Positions 21,794 to 30,479 of a DNA stretch of 31,126 nucleotides are shown here, in pieces (positions within the stretch are counted from its first letter, which is position 1; every line of letters starts with the position of its first letter). The position numbers and the translations under genes are program-made. Under the pieces are notes generated by a model. It made no database searches, had not been told where the DNA came from, and saw only the letters and a program-made list of their open reading frames with translations. Source of the DNA: Verrucomicrobiota bacterium (GTDB lineage: Bacteria; Verrucomicrobiota; Verrucomicrobiia; Opitutales; Opitutaceae); NCBI GenBank assembly GCA_030832235.1, contig JAURJO010000479.1, positions 1 through 31,126 on the forward strand. The letters run 5' to 3'.

Positions 21794-22200
21794 ACCACAG
21801 ATAACACAGATTCCACCGATCAAGCGCCGCCATCGCCGGCCTTCACGATCTTCCCGGCCTCACTGTTCAAATCCGACGGATCCCTCTTTTCATCCGAGCA
21901 CGCCGAACGCCGCCCCGTCCTATCCGCGCCATCCGTGAAACCCGCGGTCAAAAACGCGGAGCGATTCAGTAATGCCTTTCTACTTCGCCAAGGCTTCCTC
22001 CTTCGCCGAGGCTTCGGAGGACAAGTCGGAGGAAAGGTCGGACGATACGGTTCCGGCATGCGCCGGGGTCGCCGGACCCCGGCTACAAACGAACCGGATT
22101 TATCCGGGTCAATGCGTGTCCATTCGTGGTTACTCACCCGCGGAGTGATTCGGGAGCTTGATCCGACCTGTGGCTCGAGCCGTTGGGTCGGATTCCCTGA
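21794..22200. repeat. Dispersed intergenic repeat, copy 3 (longest)
   Basis: It starts ACCACAGATAACACAGATTC, the classic head of this repeat class. The core at about 21834-21960 is nearly identical to copy 2, and 21929-21970 to copy 1. It then adds two tandem degenerate units CTTCGCCAAGGCTTCC / CTTCGCCGAGGCTTCG (21983-22018) and the phrase GGACAAGTCGGAGGAAAGG. Its end (22117-22158) is shared with copy 1. It probably represents the most complete form in the window. Confidence 0.8.
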
Positions 22201-22327
22201 ACTTGGATCCAGCCTTTGTTCCCTGGGTGTTTCACCCTCCGCCCTCGGTCGCGGCTCCGCCGCGTCATGATCTTCGCGCGCGGTTGCGCCGACACCCGAT
22301 CACGGTTTCGTCTCACGCACCGCCCGC

Positions 22328-22765
22328 ATGCGCCACGTGCTTTTCGTCTGCTCCGGAAACTTCTACCGGTCCCGCTTTGCGGAGGCGGTGTTCAACTTCC
22401 ACGCCGCGCGGCTCGACGCGCCCTGCCGCGCCTTCTCGCGTGGGCTGGCCACCCACTTGGTCGCCGGCGCCGGTGATCTATCCCCGCACACCCGGGAGGG
22501 CCTCGGCGCCCGCGGGATACCGCTGCACCACACCGGCCCGGCGCCCGTATCCCTTTCCCGCGCCGACCTAGAGCGCGCACTCCGGGTGATCGCGCTCAAG
22601 GAGGCGGAGCACCGCCCGCTCATGCGGGAACAATTCCCAGCTTGGGAGCAGCGCGTGGAATACTGGACGATCCACGACATCGACGCCGCCGCGCCCGCCG
22701 ACGCGCTGCCGTTGCTGGAACAACGTGTGATCACCTTGCTGCACGAGGTCCGGGCCGGCGGCTAA
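22328..22765 (+). CDS. Low-molecular-weight protein tyrosine phosphatase-like protein
   Basis: This 145-aa protein fits the length of the LMW-PTP/arsenate-reductase fold. The P-loop is at the N-terminus: Phe-Val-Cys8-Ser-Gly-Asn-Phe-Tyr-Arg14-Ser, giving Cys-x5-Arg-Ser with Cys8 as nucleophile and Arg14 for phosphate binding. The usual Cys/Ile-Cys-Arg-Ser-Pro is altered: Phe-Tyr precede the Arg, and Arg replaces Pro after Ser. A late Ile-His-Asp-Ile-Asp may replace the Asp-Pro acid loop. It is cytosolic, with no signal peptide. In other bacteria such enzymes dephosphorylate tyrosine kinases of exopolysaccharide export or other targets; no kinase is nearby. The subtilase gene begins only 37 nt downstream on the same strand and may share the transcript. 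The substrate is undetermined. Confidence 0.82.
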   Translation: MRHVLFVCSGNFYRSRFAEAVFNFHAARLDAPCRAFSRGLATHLVAGAGDLSPHTREGLGARGIPLHHTGPAPVSLSRADLERALRVIALKEAEHRPLMREQFPAWEQRVEYWTIHDIDAAAPADALPLLEQRVITLLHEVRAGG

Positions 22766-22802
22766 CCTCCGTCGTTCCGCTGCGTCCGCCCGTCCATTAT
22801 CC

Positions 22803-25800
22803 GTGTCACCGAACCGCCGCCGCGTGAGAACCTCCGCCCTCGCCCTCCTGCTCCTGTCCGCAAACCTCGTCCGTGGCGTCACCCCGCTCGGCGAGACCCT
22901 TCCGTTCACCGAACGCGAGATCGCGCAGGGCTACCGCGACGGCTTCGTCATCGCCAAACCCAAGGCGGCCCACCGTGCCGCATCCGAAACCGCCGAGGCC
23001 CGGGAAGGCCTGCGCGTGCGCCGGCGCTGGGACCGTCTCGACGGCATGCGACTGCTCGAGCTGACACCGGGCGATACCCCCGTGCAGGCGGAGGCCCGCC
23101 TCCGGGCCACCGGCCGCTACGAGTTTGTGCAGCGGGACACGATCCGTGCGGCCACCACCGCTCCCAACGATCCCGATTTCACCACGCGCCAATGGCCGCT
23201 CCGCAACGACGGCTCCAACAACGGCATCACCGGCGCCGACATCGGAGCGACACGCGCCTGGGATGTGCGCACCGACGCCTCCGAGATCGTCGTCGCCGTG
23301 ATTGATTCCGGAGTGAAGTACGACCACGCGGACCTCTCCGCCAACATGTGGAGCAACCCGCGGGAGATCCCGGACAACGGACGCGACGACGACGGCAACG
23401 GTTACGTCGACGACGTGTTCGGCATCAACGCCATCACTAATGGCGGCAACCCGATGGACGACCTTGGGCACGGTACGCACGTTGCAGGCATCATCGGCGC
23501 GGTGGGCAACAACGGCGCGGGCATCGCCGGCGTCGCTTGGAAGGTGCGCATCATGGCGCTCAAGTTCCTGCGCGGCGGCACCGGGACCAGCGCGGGCCGC
23601 GGGGCCACGTCGGACGGCATCGAGTGCATCGACTATGCGATCCGCCACGGCGCGCACATCATCAACGGCAGCTACGGCGCCGCGGCGGGGCCCGTCACGC
23701 AATTCGACCCCGCCGAACGTGAGGCGATCCTCCGCGCGCGCGCCGCGGGCATCATCTTCGTCGCCGCCGCCGGCAACGACGCCGCCAACATGGAGCTCCT
23801 CGCGCACTACCCCGCGAGCTACCGGCTGGAGAACGTGATCTCCGTCGCCAACTCCACCGCGCGGGACGACGCCTCCATCTCCTCCAATTTCGGCGCGGGC
23901 TCCGTGGAGCTCTTCGCGCCCGGCACCGACATCTGGTCAACGTGGTACACCACCGCCACGCCGTACGCCCTTCGCTCCGGCACCTCGATGGCCGCGCCGC
24001 ACGTCGCCGGCGCGCTGGCCCTCGTGAAGGCGCAGTTCCCGGGCGACACCTACCGCCAGGTCATCAACCGCGTCCTCAGCACGGTCGATCCGATCACATC
24101 GTTCCGCGGCCGGGTGCAGACGGGCGGCCGGCTCAACCTCGACCGCGCGCTGCGCTCGACAGACAACCGTCCGTTCAACGACGACTTCGCGCAGCGCTCC
24201 CGGCTCGCCGGCAACAACTTCTCGGTGCGCAACGTGAGCACCGGCGCCACCGTTGAATCGGAGCCCGCCATCGCCGGTTTCAACGGCTCCGCCTCCCTGT
24301 GGTGGGAATGGACCCCCACACTCACCGGTGTCGTCCGTATTTCCACCGCGGGCAGCGGCTTCGACACGCTGCTGGGTGTTTTCTCCGGCAACTCCCTCGA
24401 CGCGCTCACGCCGGTCGTCGCGAACGACAACGACGGCGGACTCACCACATCGCGCCTCGAGTTCACGGCCGAGGCCGGCACACCCTACCAAATCGTGGTC
24501 GCCGGCAAGAACGGCGGACAGGGACTCGTGTTGCTCGACATCGGCGCGATCGCCGCCAACGACCAGTTCGCCGCGGCGCAGGTCCTCACCGGCCGCACCG
24601 CCATCGTGGAGTCCGCCAACGCGCAGGCGACACTCGAGCCCGGCGAGCCGCGCATCCTCGGCTTCACGGGCGGCAAATCGCTCTGGTACCGCTGGACCGC
24701 GCCGGCCGCGGGCCGCTTCCAGGTAGCCCTGCGCAGCGACGGCTTTGATCCCCTCCTGGCCGTCTACACCGGCTCAGCCCTGAACGCCCTCACCGTTGTC
24801 GGTGCCAACGACAACGCCGACACCCAGACCGCCGGCACCACGCCATCAAGCACCGCGCTGGTCACGATCGAGGCCCAGGCCGGCGTCACCTACCAAATCC
24901 AAGTGGACGGCAAGGCCACGGGAAGCATTCCTCCAACCAATGCCCCGTTCACGCTTACGTTGAACGACTCGCTCTGGCAGGGCCTCGCGGGCAGCAGCGT
25001 CACGTGCGCCCCCGTCGTCGGACCCGACGGCGCCGTCTATGTCGGAAGCACCGACGGCGTCTTCCATGCGTTCAACGCGGACGGTTCACGCCGCTGGCCG
25101 GCCATCAAGCTCGACACCGCGCAGGACACCTCGGCTGCCGCGCTGGCACCTGATGGAACGCTCTACTTCGGCTCCGGCGCCACCGCCGCGGGTAACGACG
25201 CCAAGCTGTTCGCATACGACAGCCGCACCGGCTTGAAGAAGTGGGAGATCGTCGTCGGCGCCGGCTGGAGCGCCAACAACGCCGTGGCGATCGCTGAGGA
25301 CGGAACCCTCTATCTCCACCACGAGGCGGCCACCGCATCCCAGTCGCGGCTGTACGCTTTCACCGATAATGGAAACTCCGCCGCCGTGAAGTGGTCCACG
25401 ATCATTCCAGGCTCCTCCTACGCCTCCGCCGTGGTGGGCCCCGACGGCACGATCTACCTCGGGTCCGACGACGTCGCGACGCGTCATCGGTTTTACGCGA
25501 TCAACCCCGCGAACGGCGCCGTGAAGTGGTCGCTGCCGACGGACAACGCGGTCTACACCACCGCCGCGATCGACGGGGCCGGCAACCTCTACTACGGCAC
25601 CCTCACCTCGGGACGACTCTACTCCGCGACCGCGGCCGGCACGGAACGCTGGGTCTACACCGGCGGAAGCGTCGGCACCTCCTCCTCCCCCGCGCTCAGT
25701 CCCGACGGGACCACGGTTTATTTCGCGGGCTACGACGGGAAGCTCCACGCCGTGCGCACCGCCGACGGCGTCGCCCGCTGGGTGTTTCCGCTCGCCAAGG

Positions 25801-27149
25801 AGGTGCGCGCCTCCTCCCCGGCTGTCGACGCCAACGGCGTCGTTTACGTCGGATGCTACGACGGGCTGCTCTACGCCGTGAACCCCGACGGCACGCCGAA
25901 GCGCACCTGGTCGACCGCGGGAATCGTGCGCTCCTCCCCCGCCATCAGCGGCTCCGCGTTGTACGTCGGCTCCAACGACGACGGCATCTACGCGTTCGAC
26001 ATTGGCGCCGGAGCCACCGGTCCCTGGCCGCAGTACCGCCACAATGCCCGCCGCACGGGTCGCGCGGTGAACGAGCCGTTCGCGATCACGACCCAGCCCC
26101 GTTCGCAGGCGGCGGTCCTGACGCAACCCCTGACCCTCGGCGTCGCCGCCAGCGGCCGCGGGCCCCTCTCGTATCAATGGTTCAAGGACGGAAACGCCGT
26201 CGCCGGCGCGACCTCGGCCTCTTTCGCGGTGCCGGTGGTCTCCGCGGCCACCGCCGGATCCTACGTCGTCCGCATCACCGGTCCCGAAGGCACGCTGGAA
26301 TCCCAGGCCGCCGCCGTCACGGTCGAGCCTTTGAATGTCGGTCGCCTGGTGAACCTTTCGGTCCGCACGACCGCGGGCACGGGCGTGCAGACGCTCACCG
26401 TCGGTTTCGCGGTCACCGGGGATGGGACCAAACCGGTTCTGCTCCGCGCGATCGGACCGACCCTCGCCGGCTTCGGCGTGACCGGCGCGCTCTCCGACCC
26501 CGCGCTCCAGCTTTTCTCGGGCGCCTCCGTGGTCGGCGAAAACGACAATTGGGGCGCGGCGGCTTCCGGCGTTCCGTCCGGCGGCCTGGCCCCGGTTTTC
26601 GCGGCGGCCGGCGCGTTCGGCCTGCCGGCCTCCTCCGCCGACGCGGCGCTGCTGCGCTCCGTCGCTCCGGGACCGTACACGATGCAGATCACCGGCTCCG
26701 GCACGGCGACCGGCATCGCGCTCGCGGAACTTTACGACACCGACCCCGCCGGCCGTACGCGGCTGGTCAATGTTTCCGCCCGCGCCCAGGTGGGCACCGG
26801 AGCGGGTATCCTCATCGCCGGCTTCACGATCTCCGGAAACGTGCCGCGCCGCGTGCTGATCCGCGGTGTCGGTCCCGGCCTCGCGCCTTTCGGCGTGACC
26901 GGCACCCTCGCCAATCCCGCCCTCGCCGTCTACCGCGACACCTCCGTGGTCGCCGAGAACGACGACTGGGGCGGTGGCGAGGAACTCGCGGCGACGTTCC
27001 GCTCCGTCGGCGCGTTCGCCTTGTCCTCCACCGCCAGCCGCGACTCCGCGCTTTTGGTCACGTTGGCGCCCGGATCCTACACGGCCCAGCTGACGGGCGT
27101 GAGCAACACGACCGGCGTAGCGCTGATCGAGGTCTACGAGGTGCCTTGA
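22803..27149 (+). CDS. Secreted subtilisin-like (S8) protease with PPC-like, PQQ-like propeller, Ig-like and duplicated C-terminal domains
   Basis: This 1448-aa exported protein starts at a GTG (22803; a second GTG at 22824 is also possible) with a signal peptide to about residue 25. A pro-region runs to about 120. The S8 domain is complete: Asp168 (Val-Ile-Asp-Ser-Gly), His223 (Gly-His-Gly-Thr-His-Val-Ala-Gly), oxyanion Asn325 and Ser395 (Ser-Gly-Thr-Ser-Met-Ala-Ala-Pro-His). Then come two PPC-like beta domains (about 455-578 and 580-718). Next are eight PQQ-like repeats (about 720-1085, Asp-Gly-x-hydrophobic-Tyr-x-Gly pattern), ending Trp-Pro-Gln-Tyr-Arg-His-Asn-Ala-Arg-Arg-Thr-Gly. An Ig-like domain (about 1095-1175) with Tyr-Gln-Trp-Phe-Lys-Asp-Gly follows. 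Last are two copies of a module of about 135 residues (1177-1448) built on Arg-Leu-Val-Asn-Leu/Val-Ser, Ile/Val-Gly-Pro and a Phe-Gly-Val-Thr-Gly core. It is probably extracellular or surface-bound and proteolytic. Confidence 0.9.
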   Translation: MSPNRRRVRTSALALLLLSANLVRGVTPLGETLPFTEREIAQGYRDGFVIAKPKAAHRAASETAEAREGLRVRRRWDRLDGMRLLELTPGDTPVQAEARLRATGRYEFVQRDTIRAATTAPNDPDFTTRQWPLRNDGSNNGITGADIGATRAWDVRTDASEIVVAVIDSGVKYDHADLSANMWSNPREIPDNGRDDDGNGYVDDVFGINAITNGGNPMDDLGHGTHVAGIIGAVGNNGAGIAGVAWKVRIMALKFLRGGTGTSAGRGATSDGIECIDYAIRHGAHIINGSYGAAAGPVTQFDPAEREAILRARAAGIIFVAAAGNDAANMELLAHYPASYRLENVISVANSTARDDASISSNFGAGSVELFAPGTDIWSTWYTTATPYALRSGTSMAAPHVAGALALVKAQFPGDTYRQVINRVLSTVDPITSFRGRVQTGGRLNLDRALRSTDNRPFNDDFAQRSRLAGNNFSVRNVSTGATVESEPAIAGFNGSASLWWEWTPTLTGVVRISTAGSGFDTLLGVFSGNSLDALTPVVANDNDGGLTTSRLEFTAEAGTPYQIVVAGKNGGQGLVLLDIGAIAANDQFAAAQVLTGRTAIVESANAQATLEPGEPRILGFTGGKSLWYRWTAPAAGRFQVALRSDGFDPLLAVYTGSALNALTVVGANDNADTQTAGTTPSSTALVTIEAQAGVTYQIQVDGKATGSIPPTNAPFTLTLNDSLWQGLAGSSVTCAPVVGPDGAVYVGSTDGVFHAFNADGSRRWPAIKLDTAQDTSAAALAPDGTLYFGSGATAAGNDAKLFAYDSRTGLKKWEIVVGAGWSANNAVAIAEDGTLYLHHEAATASQSRLYAFTDNGNSAAVKWSTIIPGSSYASAVVGPDGTIYLGSDDVATRHRFYAINPANGAVKWSLPTDNAVYTTAAIDGAGNLYYGTLTSGRLYSATAAGTERWVYTGGSVGTSSSPALSPDGTTVYFAGYDGKLHAVRTADGVARWVFPLAKEVRASSPAVDANGVVYVGCYDGLLYAVNPDGTPKRTWSTAGIVRSSPAISGSALYVGSNDDGIYAFDIGAGATGPWPQYRHNARRTGRAVNEPFAITTQPRSQAAVLTQPLTLGVAASGRGPLSYQWFKDGNAVAGATSASFAVPVVSAATAGSYVVRITGPEGTLESQAAAVTVEPLNVGRLVNLSVRTTAGTGVQTLTVGFAVTGDGTKPVLLRAIGPTLAGFGVTGALSDPALQLFSGASVVGENDNWGAAASGVPSGGLAPVFAAAGAFGLPASSADAALLRSVAPGPYTMQITGSGTATGIALAELYDTDPAGRTRLVNVSARAQVGTGAGILIAGFTISGNVPRRVLIRGVGPGLAPFGVTGTLANPALAVYRDTSVVAENDDWGGGEELAATFRSVGAFALSSTASRDSALLVTLAPGSYTAQLTGVSNTTGVALIEVYEVP

Positions 27150-27194
27150 GCGCGCCCTCACAACGCGGGTTAGAAAACTCTTCCCACCTCACGC

Positions 27195-27226
27195 GGCGGC
27201 CGGCACAAAAAGCGCCGGTGGCCGCC
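27195..27226 (+). terminator. GC hairpin between the subtilase and pyrB genes
   Basis: GGCGGCC (27195-27201) pairs with GGCCGCC (27220-27226). Inside, GGC can pair with GCC around an A-rich loop (ACAAAAAGC). It lies about 45 nt after the subtilase stop and 84 nt before pyrB. It has no T-tract, so it may be a weak terminator or part of the pyr leader. Confidence 0.35.
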
Positions 27227-27310
27227 CGATCGCCGACACATTCCCGGAATCCCCGAACCGCGTCCCCGCGGCCGGGCTCCGCCTTCGCGGTCCGTGCCGC
27301 CGCCGCACCG

Positions 27311-28249
<939 letters not shown>

Positions 28250-28272
28250 AACCGAACCGCACCTTCTCCCGC

Positions 28273-29568
28273 ATGCCATCGCTCTGGATCCGGAATGCCC
28301 GCGTGATCGACCCCGCCTCCCGGCGTGACGCCGTCGGCGACGTCTTCGTGCGCGACGGCCGCTTCGTCGACTCGCTACCCACCGCCGAACGCCGCCGCGC
28401 GCGTCAAGTGGACGCCAAGGGACTCGTCGCCTGCCCCGGCCTGATCGACGTCCATGTGCACTTCCGCGAACCGGGCCAGACGCACAAGGAGACGATCGCC
28501 ACCGGTTCCCGCGCCGCGGCCGCCGGCGGTTTCACCACGGTTGTCTGCATGCCCAACACGTCGCCCGTTGCCGACAACCCGGGCACCATCCAGCTGATGA
28601 AGGACGTGATCACGCGCGATGCGGTTGTGCGCGTGCTCCCGACGGGCTGCATCACCGTCGGCATGAAGGGCCAGTCCCTCGCGCCGATCGGCTCGCTCCG
28701 CCGCGCCGGCGTGGTGGCCATCACCGACGATGGCGACTGTGTGCAGTCCAACGATCTCATGCGCCGCGCGGTCGAATACGCGCGGATGTTCGAACTGCCG
28801 GTGATGGACCATTGCCAGGATCACTCGATGACGCAGGGCGCCGTGATGAACGAGGGCGTGGTCTCCACGCGGCTCGGATTGCGCGGCTGGCCCAACGCCG
28901 CCGAGGACCTGATCGTCGCGCGCAACGCGATCCTCTCCGAACACACCGGCGCGCACATCCACCTGCAGCACATCTCCTCGCGGCACTCGGTGGACATCAT
29001 CCGCCGCGCCAAGGCCCGTGGTGTCCGTATCACCGCCGAGGCCACCCCGCACCACATCGCGCTGACCGACGAGGCGCTCGTGACGTACGACACGAACTTC
29101 AAGATGAACCCGCCGCTGCGCACCGAGGAGGACCGCCGCGCGATCATCGCCGGGCTCCGCGACGGCACGATCGACATCATCGCCACCGACCACGCTCCGC
29201 ACACGGACTACGAGAAGGACAAGGAGTTCGACTTTGCCCCCAACGGCATCATCGGCCTCGAGACCGCACTGCCCGTTTCCCTCGAGGTGCTCGTCCGTCG
29301 CAACCGCTTCCGGCTGCCTTTCGTGATCGACCTCATGACGCGCCGCCCCGCGCAGCTCCTCAACCTGCCTGGCGGCACGCTCACGCCCGGGGCCGAGGCG
29401 GACCTCTGTTTGTTCGACCCCGCCGAAACCTGGACCTACGACGCGCGCGCCGGGCAGAGCAAGTCGTCCAATTCGCCCTGGCACGGCCAGGAACTCACGG
29501 GCCGCGTGCGCATGACCTTTGTCGCCGGCCGTGCGGTGTTCGCCGACGGCCGCATCGTCGCGCGCTGA
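28273..29568 (+). CDS. pyrC: Dihydroorotase (class I)
   Basis: This 431-aa amidohydrolase closes N-carbamoyl-L-aspartate to dihydroorotate. Metal ligands are visible: His61 and His63 in Asp-Val-His-Val-His-Phe-Arg-Glu, His180, His233 in His-Leu-Gln-His-Ile-Ser-Ser, and Asp306 in Ala-Thr-Asp-His-Ala-Pro-His. At the bridging position there is an acidic Thr-Asp-Asp-Gly-Asp (151-155) rather than the carboxylated Lys of class II enzymes, which together with its length marks class I. The substrate-binding Asn/Arg residues (Met-Pro-Asn-Thr; Phe-Arg-Glu) are present. It follows pyrB at 24 nt and is certainly co-transcribed with it. In some lineages class I dihydroorotase forms a complex with the transcarbamoylase, which may hold here. 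Confidence 0.96.
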   Translation: MPSLWIRNARVIDPASRRDAVGDVFVRDGRFVDSLPTAERRRARQVDAKGLVACPGLIDVHVHFREPGQTHKETIATGSRAAAAGGFTTVVCMPNTSPVADNPGTIQLMKDVITRDAVVRVLPTGCITVGMKGQSLAPIGSLRRAGVVAITDDGDCVQSNDLMRRAVEYARMFELPVMDHCQDHSMTQGAVMNEGVVSTRLGLRGWPNAAEDLIVARNAILSEHTGAHIHLQHISSRHSVDIIRRAKARGVRITAEATPHHIALTDEALVTYDTNFKMNPPLRTEEDRRAIIAGLRDGTIDIIATDHAPHTDYEKDKEFDFAPNGIIGLETALPVSLEVLVRRNRFRLPFVIDLMTRRPAQLLNLPGGTLTPGAEADLCLFDPAETWTYDARAGQSKSSNSPWHGQELTGRVRMTFVAGRAVFADGRIVAR

Positions 29569-29637
29569 AACTACACCGCGGCCGCGGGGCTTTGCCGCGT
29601 TGCGTCGCGCGGTTCACCCCGCCACGTTCCGCGCACC

Positions 29638-30474
29638 ATGCCCGCCGTCGTCACCTACGTTGTGGGCGCCCTTGAGGTGACCCTCGTTGGCGCCGGCGCC
29701 ATGCTGCTTTGGCGGCAGGTGCTCTCTCCGGCGGCGCGGGCCGATGCGCCGGACCCGGCACTGGCGCCCGCCGACCGGCCGACGGTCGACGTGTTCATGT
29801 TCCTTTTCCTGGTGCTCACCGCGAGCTTCACTGGGTCGCTGCTGGCGGTGCAGGTTTCCGGGCTGGCGCGACTCGGTGCCGGCAGCGAGGCGGCGATGAT
29901 CGTCAACGGGGCGGGGGCGCAGCTGGGCATGCTCGCCGGCGCCGCGCTCTTCCGGCTCCGCGTGGAGCATCGGGCTTTCGTCCCCCGTCCACTCTCGCCA
30001 GCGGTGCTGCGCGACGGATTCCTCACCTTTCTGATCTCGCTGCCCGTCATCGTCGTCACGGGTTCCCTTTGGGAACAGTCGCTCAAGCTGCTCGGTCTGC
30101 CCGTGCACAAGCAGGACCTCGTGTCGTGGTTCGCCAACGCCGGCTCACCGTGGCTGCTCGCCGGTATGATCTCGCTCGCCGTGCTGGTCGCCCCCGTCGC
30201 CGAGGAATTTGTCTTCCGCGCCGGTCTCTTCCGGCTGCTGCGCGGCCGCGTGCCGCGCGCCGTGGCGCTGTTTCTGCCGGCGACGGTCTTCGCCGCGCTC
30301 CACGTGAACTGGCCGACGCTGCAGGGGCTCGTGAGTTTCGCGCCGCTGCTCGCCCTCGCGGTGGTGCTGTCCCTCGCCTACGAGCGCACCGGCCGCATCG
30401 GCACCGTCATCTTCGCCCACGCGTGCTTCAATCTGAACACGATCCTGGTCATCTTCTCCGGGCTCGACCCCTGA
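29638..30474 (+). CDS. CPBP family intramembrane glutamic protease
   Basis: This 278-aa membrane protein has about seven or eight hydrophobic segments. Its C-terminal half carries all CPBP (Rce1/Abi) motifs: Val-Ala-Glu-Glu-Phe-Val-Phe-Arg (Glu-Glu-x-x-x-Arg), Phe-Ala-Ala-Leu-His (Phe-x-x-x-His) and His-Ala-Cys-Phe-Asn (His-x-x-x-Asn). The Glu pair and two His are the expected catalytic residues. Relatives cleave prenylated proteins in eukaryotes; in bacteria they act in bacteriocin self-immunity or unknown membrane proteolysis. The substrate is not evident. It lies between pyrC (69-nt gap) and thiL (5-nt gap), on the same strand, so it probably shares their transcript, but a functional link to pyrimidine or thiamine synthesis is not supported. 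Confidence 0.92.
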   Translation: MPAVVTYVVGALEVTLVGAGAMLLWRQVLSPAARADAPDPALAPADRPTVDVFMFLFLVLTASFTGSLLAVQVSGLARLGAGSEAAMIVNGAGAQLGMLAGAALFRLRVEHRAFVPRPLSPAVLRDGFLTFLISLPVIVVTGSLWEQSLKLLGLPVHKQDLVSWFANAGSPWLLAGMISLAVLVAPVAEEFVFRAGLFRLLRGRVPRAVALFLPATVFAALHVNWPTLQGLVSFAPLLALAVVLSLAYERTGRIGTVIFAHACFNLNTILVIFSGLDP

Positions 30475-30479
30475 TTCGC

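Larger units (their letters stand above)
21418..22327. other. 910-nt gene-free region occupied by repeats
   Basis: No credible coding sequence lies between the third TBDR gene and the phosphatase gene. The region holds a hairpin just after the TBDR stop, two direct copies of the dispersed repeat (21508-21690 and 21794-22200), a short spacer (21691-21793), and about 120 nt of plain leader before 22328. Open frames of 80-140 codons here coincide with repeat sequence on both strands. Confidence 0.7.

Noticed and set aside
21820..22270. Possible small proteins (about 100-110 codons on either strand) in the 21.4-22.3 kb gap
   Set aside because: Each coincides with repeat copies; similar frames in the copy at 13.5 kb come from the DNA repeat, not from protein conservation.
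25086..27161. Minus-strand open frame of about 690 codons opposite the subtilase gene
   Set aside because: Antisense shadow with low-complexity Gly/Arg/Ala translation and no motif.
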